Below are positions 28,248-43,511 of a DNA stretch of 60,000 nt, one piece after another. Made by a program: the position numbers and the translations under genes. Positions within the stretch are counted from its first letter, which is position 1. Each line of letters begins with the position of its first letter. The notes under the pieces are model-generated. The model ran no database searches, was not told the DNA's origin, and worked only from the letters and a program-made list of their open reading frames with translations. Origin of the DNA: Glandiceps talaboti (lineage: Eukaryota; Hemichordata; Enteropneusta; Spengelidae); NCBI RefSeq assembly GCF_964340395.1, contig NC_135549.1, positions 14,098,842 to 14,158,841 of the forward strand, in the 5' to 3' direction.

Positions 28248-30817
28248 TCTCTGTACATCATTGGGGTGACAGTCACTGTGTTAACAAGAAGGCGGGCTCA
28301 GGTTGGGTAAAATCATTCCACGGCAACTCACACAAAAATACCTACATTTTTGCTATTGAATCATTTTGAAATTTACAGCCACCACATGACTGGTTTTCAA
28401 TTTCTATCAAATTTTCATTTTGGCATTCCATGTAATAATTCACTTTTTATTTTGTAATTATTTTTTAACGACCTCCCTTTCAGGCTCTGCATGTGTATAA
28501 AAAGCATTATAGAGAAATAATTTTTTTTTTATGTTGCACTGAGCTACATATCTAAAAATCAACCCACAGCCAATACAGCTTAAGAACATACACACTTTCA
28601 AGTGAAAAATTAATCCCATGATAAATGAAATATAGTAGATTTTATTGGCAAGTACTGCTCAATAAACTTGTGGAATTACACACTGAAATAACAAGTTCTA
28701 GAGAATCCATCCTCCCATAATTCATGTTGGCCATCATGCATGTTATATACTGTCTGGGTGTGAACTCAATAATGATTTCATAATTTGATATAAGTCAGAG
28801 AGTAGACGTAGCTCGAGGCTGTAACTGGCAGCAGTGAAATGAACAGTGAAATGAACACTCGTGATTTATGCAATTGTAATAGTGGTGAGCAAAATAAGCC
28901 CCATTATTATCAAGCCAGCTGATTCTAAGTATCAGATTGCAAAATTCTCTGTATGTACCACAATTGAGAATTTATATCTGGGAGCGGTGCAAACTCTGCG
29001 GTGATAAATCATGACAGGTTTGCGTTATAATCCAAGACAAAACTTGTATCTCATGGCAACTAAATACTGAAAATGACTGCAATCACTCATTTTGTTTTCC
29101 AATTTTATGAATAAACCCACAAATCGCAAGATTTATATGCATGCAATATGGTAACAATGTCATACAGTTCAAACTCTGACAACAGGTTTCTATAATGTCT
29201 ATCACAGTTATCATATTCGGGTGGATGGATCCCCTTTGTACTAATGGTTGGGACATGTTGGTGTTTATGAGGGGGGATTATTTCTATGACAATAAAAAAA
29301 AAAAATCGATACCACAGCAAGATAATGACAATGTTGCATTATTTTCGCTCATTCCTTTTGTCTAAAAGAATGTACTGATACAGCTGTTCTAATCTGCGTG
29401 GTATATTAGCAACAGGTGCTAGACCGCCATGAAACATGAATACAGAGTGTAGCAGTCATTCCATTTTGGTATTCACATGGAATGCTAGTAATGATACACC
29501 ATAAATCATCACCAAGAGAGTGACAATGAGGAAAGTGAATACGGATGAACAAATGGGGCAGTAAAGAGAGACAAATGACAAGATGAACTCAAGTCAGGAT
29601 GTTACAAATAACATTGTTATTGTACTCGGCCAGGATGTGATCACCAAGGTTTTCCTAGAATACAGCCAACTGACAGGAAAACGATATTTTAGTGCTGACG
29701 ATGAAATGTTACTCTAGTTCTAATCACATTTCAATGCTAGCTAATTCATGATGATTCATCTACTAGAAATATGAATTATCATCATCACAGAAATTCCTTG
29801 ATATTTTTATCATAAGAATTGCATCACAGTTTATCCAATGCATCTTTATACATAAGAACAGGGAAAATTCTGCATTTGCAGCAACATCAGCTGATAATTA
29901 TGTTTTTACTCGTGATAGTTATATCCTCACTTACAACACAAGACTCAAGTGTAGTAAAATCTTATTTCTTTTTAGTGTTTCCTATCCTTCATCATTCCTT
30001 TTAGTGCATATAAATATACTTAAATCCAAACTGCAAACACGGTGGTTCAAACACTGGAAACTAAATTTAAAATGTACACATGCACCGACATCTACAATTG
30101 CGTTGGTTTGGCAGCCTACCAGTACACATGGATTCACCAATTGCAATATTCATGATGTGTGGATGTGTGCATACACATATGTGTGTGATGTACATACGTA
30201 TGTGTATGATGCACATATGAAGTCAGTGTAGTCCATCGCACTAATTTCCTGTTACAGTCATTACACTTCATTTCCGTGCAACCTTTGGTCAATTACAGAG
30301 ACATGGATGGCATACTCACAAAGCCTGAGTAACAGTTCATGTCTATTGACTCAACAAAAGAAAATACTGCAAATTAGGTCAGAGTGATAACAACGTCTAC
30401 ACTTTATTTTAGTATTACCTACACTTTTTGAGACCATAAAATATAGTTTGCAACAACTTCATTTCAAGAGTTGTGTGTATATAACAAATAATTATTGATC
30501 AGAGGTAGGGCGGGATGATTTGTCAGGTGATGTAAATACTAAATAGGCATCATTATCATTTCCTTAGACCTTACTTAATAGCCTGTATGCTGATAGTGCC
30601 AGAATTAACATTAGTTACCAGTTAATACATGTCATTGCTCAGTAAATCAACTATCCCAGATAACTCTGCACTCAGAATACTAACACTATCTGTAAATACT
30701 TCTGAACCATATGATACAGACACATACTTAGTAACGGTAGAATAATGAACGTTTTCACATGTCATACCATCTTGACATCATTCTGTGTTGTTTTCTGATA
30801 TTAAAGTCTTCACCTAC

Positions 30818-30938
30818 CTGAGGTCTGAGATTTCTGTAAATTTTTTTCATGTAAGATTTCTGTTTACTGCTCGCAGGTACTGGCATTTCTTCGTAAAATT
30901 CATGTGCTAGGTCTCCATCTTCATCAAAATACATAGAA
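30818..30938 (-). CDS. TUSC2: TUSC2 (FUS1) homologue, exon 2
   Basis: A 121-bp internal exon. It supplies one base to complete the split Ser codon and then 40 codons. It contains MYFDEDGDLAHEFYEE, nearly identical to the hallmark of the TUSC2 family, followed by a basic stretch (KQKSYMKKIYRNLRPQ) matching the human KRAKLRRVHKNLIPQ region. The acceptor is a pyrimidine tract ending TTGTCACAG; the donor is CAG|GTAGGT, a strong consensus. The exon ends in phase 0, as expected before the conserved Gly that opens the last TUSC2 segment. Joined to exon 1 this gives 97 residues; human TUSC2 has 110 in total, so roughly 20-25 residues are missing. Identification rests on unaided recognition of the motif and on phase agreement. 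Confidence 0.95.
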
Positions 30939-32850
30939 CTGTGACAAGAAAGAAAATGACAAACATATTTATTTCAAAAAGTTGTTTTTTTCTTTTAAAC
31001 CTGTCGAGTTTTTGCTGTGTTGACATGTATTCCTTCATTAGATGCCATATGAAACCTGATATACAATTTTTTTTTTAATGTTGATGCGACTTGTCAGAAA
31101 TTATTAAGCTGGTTATTTCCGTGGGGTACACCCAAGTAAATTGAACACCTGAGAACTGGCAGTCATTTAACTGTGGCATTCCCAAAGGAAATATAACAAT
31201 AATCGCCCTGTATTGTGTATTAAACGTCGTCAGAAATATTATGCAAATTTTCTTGCGGGTATAACGGTACAAGTCTAAAGCACTCCTCATATCCTATTTA
31301 TACAAAGAATCAACTCTAATTCTATCTAACATATAAAAAACTGAATTCTTAGAATTACATTATTAATCATGAAGTGAAACTTATACTATACGTATCGTTT
31401 CACTACAAAATACACCAGTATAAATTTGTCACAATACAATGCCATGGTAGTGGTTGACTGACTGTGTTTTCATCAGCCATTTTTCCACAACGCCGAACAT
31501 GTCAGCTTCAACATAATTACATTGTGCATTGTCTGGGCACTACAAAAATAAAAGTAGAAATGCGACACAAATGAGCCTTTGAATATAAAATGTATAAAAC
31601 TACATCAACAGGTTGACACTTTTTAGTATATTAATAACATCTATTAATTGTCTGTCAAAATTCCCAAGACATAAAGGTGTAGTGAAAACTAACATGCTAT
31701 AGGTTATAGCAACTATTATCAGCTAACAATATAGGCTGTCTTCTCCTTGTAATAAATACTTGTCGGTTTAGTATTCTGAAGTGTTTATTATAGTGAAGCA
31801 TGTACTCTACTGGAAATGTAAGTTTAGGGGACATGAAAGGGTGTTTGTTTTAGCAGAATATTCAATATATATACAGAGTTTGTTATGAGGAGGTTACAGT
31901 GTTGAATATTGTTATGAGAAGATTACAGAAAATTTACATGTAGATATACAGCACTGAAATTTTTCTAATCAACTAAACATGGAACAGAAAGATTATCTTG
32001 GGGTGTGCAAATACAACGTTTTCACACAGCACTTGTAAAAATATGATGGATTTTTAGGTAGGTGATTGACACAGCTTTTTCTCTAAGGCATTTGGCATCA
32101 GTCTGTTAATGTTACCAACTCTGATTCAGCTGTCTGACATCAATCAAATACTCATAATGCTTGATTTCAAAAAAAAGCAGACACAGTGAAGTCATTCGTT
32201 GTGACATGCTGAACAAATGCAGAAAGAGTGTTTGTATAAGTGCTACTACTGTCAGTCAAGTAAATTACCAGCTAGAGGAATACATTCAAATAAGATTGAC
32301 ACAGACAGATTGTGGCATCAACCGCAGCAGACAAAGGAAACCTTTAGAACGACTACAGGATTTTGTTCCGGGGCTAAAAAACAGTGGCAGAAACATCTAC
32401 TAAGGGAATCTCTCTTCAGTTTTGTTGAAGAAATTCCATGCACATGATAATGTATGAGAGATGTTGCCCTTTGAAGTTATGAAAAGGTAAGGTTGGATTA
32501 CAAATTGAAATTACAACTAACAAAACATAACTACATAATAAACAACAACAATGTAGTAAATGAAAATTTCAACTCACAAAAAAAACACTTTGGAAACATC
32601 GACAGGGATGTACTTCACTCATTCATTTATTTATTCTCGCAATAGCAATGTCATTTAAAGTTATAGGTGGATGTTTTTCAAAAGGTCATAACAAACGGAA
32701 TGTATAATTAGAAGAATAATACATCTTAAGTGTTTTGGACAGTCAGTTAATTACTATTATTACTATAACAGTATTAACGTTCCTTTCATGCTCACTTTAT
32801 ATTTTCAGCCTAAGACATGAAGTATGCATTTGACTGTACTGGTGTGATAC

Positions 32851-32892
32851 AATGTTTGTTGTTGTTGCTGTTATTGTTGCTGTTATTGTTGC

Positions 32893-32929
<37 letters not shown>

Positions 32930-32966
32930 GATGATGATGATGATGACGATGATGATTTTGTTGTTG
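32851..32966. repeat. TTG/GCTGTTATT and GAT trinucleotide tract
   Basis: Mixed (TTG)n with GCTGTTATT interruptions, then (GAT)n. It directly abuts the 36-bp satellite. Confidence 0.85.
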
Positions 32967-33850
32967 AGATATTTCTGATACAGTACTGTGTACCACGAGA
33001 TAGGATATTTCTGATACAGTACTGTTCGGCACAATATAGGATATTTCTGATACAGTACTGTGTAGCACAAGATAAAATATTTCTGATACAGTACTGTTCG
33101 GCACAATATGGGATATTTCTGATACAGTACTGTGTAGCACGAGATAGGATATTTCTGATACAGTACTGTGTAGCACAAGATAGAATATTTCTGATACAGT
33201 ACTGTTCGGCACAATATGGGATATTTCTGATACAGTACTGTGTAGCACGAGATAGGATATTTCTGATACAGTACTGTTCGGCACAATATAGGATATTTCT
33301 AATACAGTACTGTGTAGCACAAGATAGGATATTTCTGATACAGTACTGTTCGGCACAATATGGGATATTTCTGATACAGTACTGTGTAGCACAAGATAGG
33401 ATATTTCTGATACAGCACTGTTCGCCATAATATGGGATATTTCTGATACAGTACTATGTAGCACAAGATATGATATTTCTGATACAGCATGCAGCACTGT
33501 TCGGCACAATATGGGATATTTCTGATACAGTACTGTTCAGCATAATATACAATATTTCTGATACAGTACTGTGTAGCACAAGATAGGATATTTCTGATAC
33601 AGCACTGTTCGGCACAATATGGGATATTTCTGATACAGTACTATGTAGCACAAGATAGGATATTTCTGATACAGCACTGTTCGGCACAATATGGGATATT
33701 TCTGATACAGTACTATGTAGCACAAGATAGGATATTTCTGATACAGTACTGTTCGGCATAATATACGATATTTCTGATACAGTACTGTTCAGCATAATAT
33801 ACGATATTTCTGATACAGTACTGTATATACTATAGTATATTTCTGATGTA
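32967..33850. repeat. 36-bp satellite array, about 24 units
   Basis: Unit core GATATTTCTGATACAGTACTG repeats every 36 bp. Two unit types differ in the second half, GTGTAGCACAAGATAG versus TTCGGCACAATATGG, and often alternate, giving a 72-bp higher-order period. Each unit contains the perfect palindrome ACAGTACTGT. Because 36 is a multiple of three, frames stay open on both strands (12-residue repeats such as IFLIQYCVAQDR); this is best explained by the period, not by coding. Confidence 0.9.
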
Positions 33851-34679
33851 ATAATCTCATGTAAGATCACATACATGTAGTAGCATGACTTCTGATACTC
33901 CAATGAACAGCTGTTTCAATAAGGCAATGTGATAGGATTTGTAAAGCAATGTACAATCAACAAATACCTGCCCTTTAACCAAAGAACAGAAAGAGTAGTA
34001 ACCCTGATTAAAAATAGATGTACAAAATAATTTACAATAAGAATGCACACAGTGAAAGTATGCAAACAATCTAAGGCATGACATTGCATATTTGGTGTAT
34101 GTTAAAAAAAAAAAAGAATTCACAGCAAACTCTGCTAATTATGTTCCTTTCACAATAATTCACAACTGTTGCATTGTAATTATATCTCAATGGATTGCCT
34201 GCCTTACATTACCACAGAGTATCTCCTATTTGCTTTAAGACAGGGGACAACACAGTAATTTGCAGACAAATTTCTTGTTTCTTGACTTAAATTTTTTTAG
34301 GCTGTACTCATTGCAATGGTTACCCAGTACATTAACACTATGCTAAGGTGGATGTTGCATAAATGGATTAGGTAAGGAGAGGAATAGTTTTTCAAGAGCA
34401 AGCTACTCGTACTAGGGTATGGATACTTGATTAGTAATCGGCAGAATGTTGTATCCTTTGATCTAGATGTACTGTCTTCAAAACACAATCTAATATAATA
34501 TATTATTTACATTCTTATTTATTAATCATTGGGTGGCTCGTTAAAGAACTTTTTCTAAATTGGCAAATTATAGCTGTGTAAAAAATAGCATACTGATGGT
34601 ATTAACTGGGTATGCAAGACTATTTATAGTTTCCTTTTACCTGGTTATTAGTAATTTATTACTTACTGACTGGAAATAG

Positions 34680-35480
34680 TACAAAATGTTCCATCAGAAA
34701 TCCATATTTCTATATTTGTAATGGACACTATCCATCACAATGTTTCTAAAACATTAGAATGTCTTATTCATGTCATTTTAACAGATACTTCCTGTCAGAA
34801 ATAGATGTTCAAAACATCAGAAATCCATATTTCTAGAGTTACCCATCACAATGTTTCTAAAACATTAGAATGTCTTATTCATGTCATTTTAACAGATACT
34901 TCCTGTCAGAAATAGATGTTCAAAACATCAGAAATACATATTTCTGTCATCTCAAGTAGACATATTTTTAAATCATCAGAACTCCCCATTTTTAACATCT
35001 GTAATTATAAGATTCTACCCATCATCATCAAAATAGATTGTTAAAATATCACATTCCGTACCTCTACCATATTTAACAGGCACTTTCCATCACAACAATT
35101 TTTTTCAACAGTTTTATATTTCTGTCATTTGTAATAGACACTACATGTACCCACCACAACATATTTTGAAAACATCAGAAATCCATACTTCTATCATTTC
35201 AAAACAGACATTACCCATCATAATATATTTTCTAAACATCAGAATCCAAATTTTCTATTATTTCAAAAAAATCTTCCATCAAAATAGATTTTCAAACAAC
35301 AGATTCCAAACCTCTATCATTTTATCAGACACTACCCATCATAACAATTTTTTACAACAGAGTTTGATATTTCTATCATTTGCAACAGACAATATTCATC
35401 ATAATAAAGAATTTGAAAACATCAGAAATCCATATTTCTATCATTTCAAAACAGACATTTCTGATCATGTTAATTTCTAA
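34680..35480. repeat. Degenerate satellite-like region with a recent 111-bp duplication
   Basis: Words CAGAAATCCATATTTCTA, ACCCATCA and TTTCAAAACAGACA recur about every 60-110 bp. Within it CCATCACAATGTTTCTAAAA and the following ~90 bp are duplicated almost exactly (34732 and 34843). The 111-codon frame at 35145-35480 is a by-product. Confidence 0.75.
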
Positions 35481-36080
35481 TCAAAATGGTAATAGATTTT
35501 CAGAAACACTGGAAATTCATATCTTTATGATTTATGAGACACTGTCCCATCCTAATGATGATGATAGCATGTTAGATCTACACATTACGCTCAGCATGAC
35601 ATTATGTAACACCGCAGAAATCTTTCATGTTTCATGTATCTACAGCGCTGTATGAAGGCATTTGTACAGAGAACCATACAATCTATGAGATCAACAAAGA
35701 GACCCAAGGTTAATATGCAAAATAAAATTTATATGTGATTTCATCTATCACCAAGGAACCTTCTGGGATATTTTTTCAAACCAAAGGAAGATTGTTTGTT
35801 CCAGAATGACAATATCTGTGACACACACACCTTTTAAAATGATCTCCATTCCATTTCATTTCATATTCATTACTATATTTCCAATTTTGGAATGTACATC
35901 ATATTGAGAAGCACTCTGAAATGATACAACCGATATGTATGATTTAGAGATCAACTGTCTCTCTGTTTTGTTGCTAACTATTATAAATGGAGTTTATACA
36001 ATGATGAATGCTAGTACAGAGTGGCATGTTAAAATATAAATCTTGCACTTTTAAAACTGAGATCTTCCCACGTGGTAATT

Positions 36081-36310
36081 GGAATTTAATCCAACACCTT
36101 TTCAAGCACAGTGCAAGGTTTCATAACCTAAAGTGTCAATTAGTACACATCACCTGGTCCAAGTAAGCTGCTGAACACACCCAATTCAGAATGTGGCAAT
36201 AGGGAAAAAAAATGTTGCCTTTTACGCTGGAATTTAATCAAACATCTTTGCAAGTCACAGGACAACATTTGAAAACCCTATAGTGTCTGTTGCCACACAG
36301 CATTCAGTAA
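36081..36310. repeat. 148-bp diverged duplication
   Basis: GGAATTTAATCCAACACC at 36081 recurs as GGAATTTAATCAAACATC at 36229. Both are followed by CTTT-GCAAG/TCAAG, AGTGTC and CAGTAAGC-type words in the same order. Confidence 0.65.
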
Positions 36311-37270
36311 GCCATTGATCACATCCAGAGGGAGGGGGGGGGGGGTGAAGTCATCTGCAGTAATCTAGTCTTTGGAGTCCACTAATAACACCTCACACAT
36401 GATTTACACATCATACTTCAATACTTGTTCCTAACCTTGTCATCTGTCTTATCCTATCTCTCCATAAATTCCCCCTATTCACAATCCAACAAGTCTTCAG
36501 AGCATTGCACTTCTTACACAAGTACCATCAAAATCTCCAAATTAACCACTGTGACTTGTTTTGATGTTATCTCTGCTGGAAAGAACAACCTTTTGGCATA
36601 TCAGTTGTAATTTACAGTGAAAATGACAGTGGGAATATATACCGTCACACTAGAGACGACATCCTTGTCTGCCAAAAGATAGTAAACCTATCCGTTGGTA
36701 ATTTGTCAGTTAATCTAGTAGAACTAGTGCATGAAATAAATGATGGCAGGTGACATCAGTGATATCATCAGTATCATCAATACAGTACCATCATTCTACT
36801 ATAACACAGTATTAACTTAATAACAGTTTTGTCATTCCCTCTTAATTTATTTCCCCCATACCTAGATTTTACTCGGTCACATGGGCACTCCTTTCTTCAG
36901 CAGTGTCTATTCAAGTGAGTTTTCTATGTTCAAGATTGTTACACCGGGGTCAAATATCCAAGTCACTTCTTGAGATCTGTCTTCTAAAAAGACCTACCAG
37001 TGAGACACTCCAGGCTACTGCCTTCCTAGGTTTCACCCATAACATATGAGCTCAATATAGAAAATACACCAACTTTGCTTCGGGCTTTACTTTCATAAAT
37101 ATAGCATATTGCTACAAGGAAGAAATCCAAGAAGTTTGCATCTACATAATACTAATAACTTCTGATTTAGGATTTAGTTGAACTGCCATTTCTTCTTGCA
37201 TATGAACAAGGACCAAATGTTTTGCATAAGAAGTGAAGTTTAATTTGATACGATTTAGGAAGTTATATAT

Positions 37271-37294
37271 GGGGGGGGGGGGGGGGGGGGGGGG
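37271..37294. repeat. Poly-G run of 24
   Basis: Uninterrupted G24, followed by AAGGGG. Shorter G runs lie at 36330-36345 and 44739-44753. Confidence 0.95.
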
Positions 37295-37870
37295 AAGGGG
37301 TTAGAATAAGCCATGAGAAGGGTAGTATTAGTACACTACTTTGAAGGTGTATAAGGTCCAAACTGTCATGTTGGCATAGCAACAGACAAAATAACACAAC
37401 AGTTCATAAAATAACACATTTGTACAAAGAAGATTCATGCAATATACACAGCACTACAAGCCAAGCCCTGTGTACTTGAATGTACCATAAGGTGTATCAC
37501 TGTATGTAACAGTGACGAAATCATGAACAATATAAAATTACTTTAACATGTCGGTTATACATATGTGTTGACAAACCCCATTCATTACCACACCCATTAT
37601 TCTAAAAGTGTGGCAAAATATTTTCCCTTTATAATGTCCACGTACAGAGAGTCAACTGTACATAAAATGCAAACATTAATCATTATCAAATCTATATAGC
37701 TCTTTATTCTATTTTGGAGAACTTCACAAACAGTGTGTACAGCATTGCACATCATTCCTAAGTTTACAGACTTTGACAATCAATGACTCAAACACATATA
37801 TTTATGATTATTAAAATGATTACGTCTTAAAAAGTCAACCCATAGCTATAACTTGTACAGCCAACACTTA

Positions 37871-39676
<1,806 letters not shown>

Positions 39677-39864
39677 TATTAATGTTACATTTGATTTAGG
39701 AGTAACTTGATAGAAATACAAAATAACAAAGCTAATTAAGAACCTCTTGATCCACACCTGGGAATTTTATCGATTCCTTATCATTCTCCTAGCATTCCAT
39801 CATAATTACATAGATAATAGGTAGTTTGGCAGCTGTGATCAATCTGTTAGCATAACCAGTTGAA

Positions 39865-40250
39865 GTTTTTGATTAAAACCAACTGCAGGTCCCTTTATTC
39901 TTTAGAAAGTAATCACTAACTCCTATGACTGGTTCCATTCTTCAATTAGGGCAAACTGCCAGACTTGCTCTCTAAAGGCAATCACAAACTCCCATGAACA
40001 CAGGTCACTTTTCAATATTAAAACAAACTGCCAGTCTTGTGTCTCCATACAGCAATCAGTAACTCCTGAGACCCACTTCCGGTTTTCAATTAAAACAAAC
40101 TATAATAGTACTAGTCTAGCGACTCTTTGAAGGAAATCATTAAGTCATAAGTCCAATTCCCCTTTAACCAATTAAAACACTGCTGGCAGTCACAGTCTCT
40201 GAACACAATCACTGACTCCCTACACGGAATTCCAGTCTATGACACTGACC
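39865..40250. repeat. Degenerate tandem repeat, about 80 bp, five units
   Basis: Recurring order is AATCACTAACTCC, CACTTTTCAATTAAAACAAA, CTGCCAGTCTTG, CTCT. Units differ at many sites. Confidence 0.7.
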
Positions 40251-40704
40251 AAAGAAAGCATGGGTAAACACTTGACACAAGAAAGGAGTCACATAGTTAC
40301 CACAATGTTGTTCCATTAATTTCAGACATATATCTTTCTTTTTTTAAACTTTTGATAGTTAATATCAGACTTGATGCCTAATTTTAAATTAGACATCAAG
40401 TAAATTTTACCAAGTTTATCTGCTACAACCTCCGGTAAAACTGCTACCAATTAAAGACACTTACAACTATAACTAAGTATTCACAAGGACTTGTGAAGAG
40501 TTCTTACATAGACTTGACTTCATTCAGCAATATTCATAAACGTATACTCGACAAAGTTTTCGGTTCCACACATGGCAACCTATTACACCAGCAACAATGT
40601 TTCAGCAAGTAATACCATATAAAAAAAGTCAACCTATAAAAGGTCTATCGTATTTACTTCAAAATATCAAAAAATAATGCATCATTAATTAGCTGTGTCA
40701 TGTC

Positions 40705-41180
40705 CAATCTGATTAAAATCTGATGTGCAATGTAGTGTACATGGCGCTTTTTGGCTGTTACGTTTACTGTTGCTTGTTCTTTTGTGAGCGACCGTTACAT
40801 ACATCTGACACAATACCATAGGTTTTCCCAGGCCATGTGAGAGCACTGAGTGAATTCATTCAATGAATGAGAATGTGTAATGCGCCAAAACATACAGGTA
40901 CAGTACTTCAAAGTGCTCTGTTCGAAAAGAGCACAACCACAGAACGCAGACAATTATGTTATCATTACTGTTTGGGGTTCTCTTTCTTTCAATTTTGAAC
41001 GTTAAGTGTTATATTGTATGACGGATTCTGGTTGGCTAATTATAAGTAGATTCAGGAAGATCTATGGTATTGTGTCAGATTATGTAACAGGCGCTCACAA
41101 AATAACAAACAGCAGTAAACATAACAGCCAAAAAAAGAAACAGAATCGTGTGTACACTACATCAGATTTTAATCAGATGG
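40705..41180. mobile_element. Mutator-like non-autonomous element with long inverted repeats
   Basis: Inverted arms of about 117 bp (40705-40821 and 41062-41180) begin CAATCTGATTAAAATC on the left and CCATCTGATTAAAATC on the right. They share GGCTGTTA, TTTTGTGAGCG and CTGACACAATACCATAG in the same order. The direct repeat TGTCATGTC flanks the element exactly (40696-40704 and 41181-41189). A 9-bp target duplication with long inverted repeats is the signature of the Mutator superfamily. The core of about 240 bp has no recognisable coding sequence. Confidence 0.75.
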
Positions 41181-42186
41181 TGTCATGTCCTGAGATAACA
41201 GATATTGCCAAGACCATTAGCCTGGAATCCATCTGTTGTATAGAATTAGAAACTGTATTAATGTTGTGTAGTACATATGGGTTCCTGACAACATGCCAAT
41301 CAACGGACTACAGCAATCTCTGCTTTCTGGTATGACATCAGTATACTAAGGAATGCTAGTAACTTGTTGTACTTGGGCTATAAAACTATAAATACCCATC
41401 AGATAAAATACCACTGATCTACTCCAAAGAGATTTCCCACAGCATGATAGTGGGTGAGAAGGTCAAAAACAGGCCAAAGCAGTCACATCTGTGTTTTCAG
41501 AGCATTTCTATTTTCATAAATATACATACAAGCTACATGTGCATTTACTAATACAATCCACAAAAGCTTTGCATTTCTAATAATGGATATACCGTATTAC
41601 CAGAATGAGATGTTGCTGGATGTTGGAGTAAAGGCAATCAACTAACAAATCATAAACACACTCGCTCCGGTCCAATTGTATGCTATTCCTGTTTTATCTT
41701 TATTCCTATGACTCATGTGTTCATTTCCTGCAAGGGGTACTGATATACTATAAACTTTTATTGCGATATGAATCAGTAAACCAAGAATGAGAGTGTAGAG
41801 CACATGTCAAGAAATTTGTCACAGGAGGGGCATACACTGTCAGCTTACTTGTCCATCCTTACTAGACAGATTCTTGTCAAGACAAGACAAGATATACATA
41901 AGGATAAATAAGCAGTACAACTTCTACAAGTGGTAGTAAAGTACTTACTTGACAATACCAATAATACAGCGAGTCAAAGTACTCATAAACTACACAAGTA
42001 CATGTCAATAACCTTTTATTTTTTTATCTACACAAATATTGCTACTGGATGTGTAATTATTACACCTTATAATACTCAAATATTGAGTGTTTTCTAAAAA
42101 TTAACTGAACATTACTGTATTAAATGGTCTCAAAATCTAATAACCTCCATCATCTCAAAATATTTGCATACACACACCCTTACACA

Positions 42187-42189
<3 letters not shown>

Positions 42190-42217
<28 letters not shown>

Positions 42218-42320
42218 TACATACACATACATACATACATACATACATACATACATACATACATACATACATACATACATACATACATACACACACACAC
42301 ATACATACATACACATACAG

Positions 42321-42395
<75 letters not shown>

Positions 42396-42413
42396 TACAC
42401 ATATACATACATT
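42190..42413. repeat. (CATA)n and (CA)n microsatellite
   Basis: Same architecture as the array near 6 kb: CATA block, short CA, then a long CA run of about 70 bp. Confidence 0.97.
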
Positions 42414-43492
42414 TACAAACTTCAGTCATAATGTAATGTACTTTCAAAAAGCCACTTTAGCTATCAAGAGGCCACTGAATGGTTGCTTCCGTACTCAATA
42501 CTCTAAAGGATATGGTACTCATATGACAATCTATCCTGGGGCTACTAGTCATACAAACTATATTATATACTTCTGTAAATGGATAAAGTAATCAACTTAG
42601 TCAAACTATTAACCCTGACTACATGTGTACATGTGCTTGAGAGAACAGCTGACACAATGTAATCGCTATGACTACCAGTAGTGGTATCCCACAACAGTTA
42701 CCCTACATGACAATGGATTATGTAACCGAGTGACAGTGATATCCTGAAAATGAAATATAATTTGCACTGTTGTTCTTCTTGCTAACTTTGTTTCTATTTC
42801 AACAAGCTACCCCACCCCTAGTATTCAGTCTAAAAGGTAACAAAGTTAAGTTACCATAATGCTTGCATAGTCCGTTCTTGCGACCAGTTAAAAGTACTTG
42901 TGCAATGTATATTTTTTTCTTCCTCTATTCACCATTACCCTCATAAAGTAACACAACAAGCAATATGTCACTGTCGAATCCCAACTTTACTGGTACCTCA
43001 TGACAGATATTATGTAAAATGACATCATGCAATATTCAAATACAACTTTTGCACGTTGTAATGTTTTATCAATATGAAACGTGAGCAACAAATTCTACAC
43101 ATCAAATTATTCCTGAATTTCCATTGATACTACTGGTAAAAAAAAAATACATCCATAGAAATTCTCCACATTGTACATTTTCATTTGTCAATTGTGGATG
43201 TTATGTTTAGTGCATCAACACACATATTCAGTTACCATAAACTAGTGTTCAGCAGTCTATTTTTAACACCTTCTAGATTTTACCACAAAATCCTAACCAG
43301 CTAATTGTCAGAAAGTCTATATCATTTACATGTATAAATACGACATATCTTCTCATTTTTCATTCTGCTTCATCTCATATTTTAACCCCCCTGGAAGTTT
43401 TCCTTTTTCTCTTTTGACAGCTAGCAATATTTTCTTGTAAATGTGTTTGCCTTTTTGGAACAGACTATATTTATATGACGCCTAGTCTGTGT

Positions 43493-43511
43493 GTATATAT
43501 ATATATATATA
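43493..43511. repeat. (TA)n run
   Basis: About nine TA dinucleotides. Confidence 0.85.

Larger units (their letters stand above)
1..30817 (-). other. Probable TUSC2 intron 2 (partial) or gene 3' region; no exon found
   Basis: After exon 2 the family continues with Gly-[IV]-Val-x-Leu-x-His-Pro-Arg-x-x-Val-Asp-Phe-Pro-Val. I searched the minus strand of this stretch by eye for codons of HPR and VDFP and found no acceptable match, so the last exon is probably beyond the left edge, or diverged. The whole stretch is CpG-poor like intron 1, as expected if it belongs to the same or another methylated transcription unit. Apart from the repeats and sites listed separately it looks like plain AT-rich noncoding DNA. 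Confidence 0.5.

Noticed and set aside
32852-33903. Frames of 150-208 codons with 12-residue repeats on both strands
   Set aside because: A 36-bp period without stops keeps frames open; there is no flanking unique coding sequence, and both strands are equally open.
41006-41335. 109-codon plus-strand frame
   Set aside because: Covers the right arm of the Mutator-like element and its flank; no protein-like motif.
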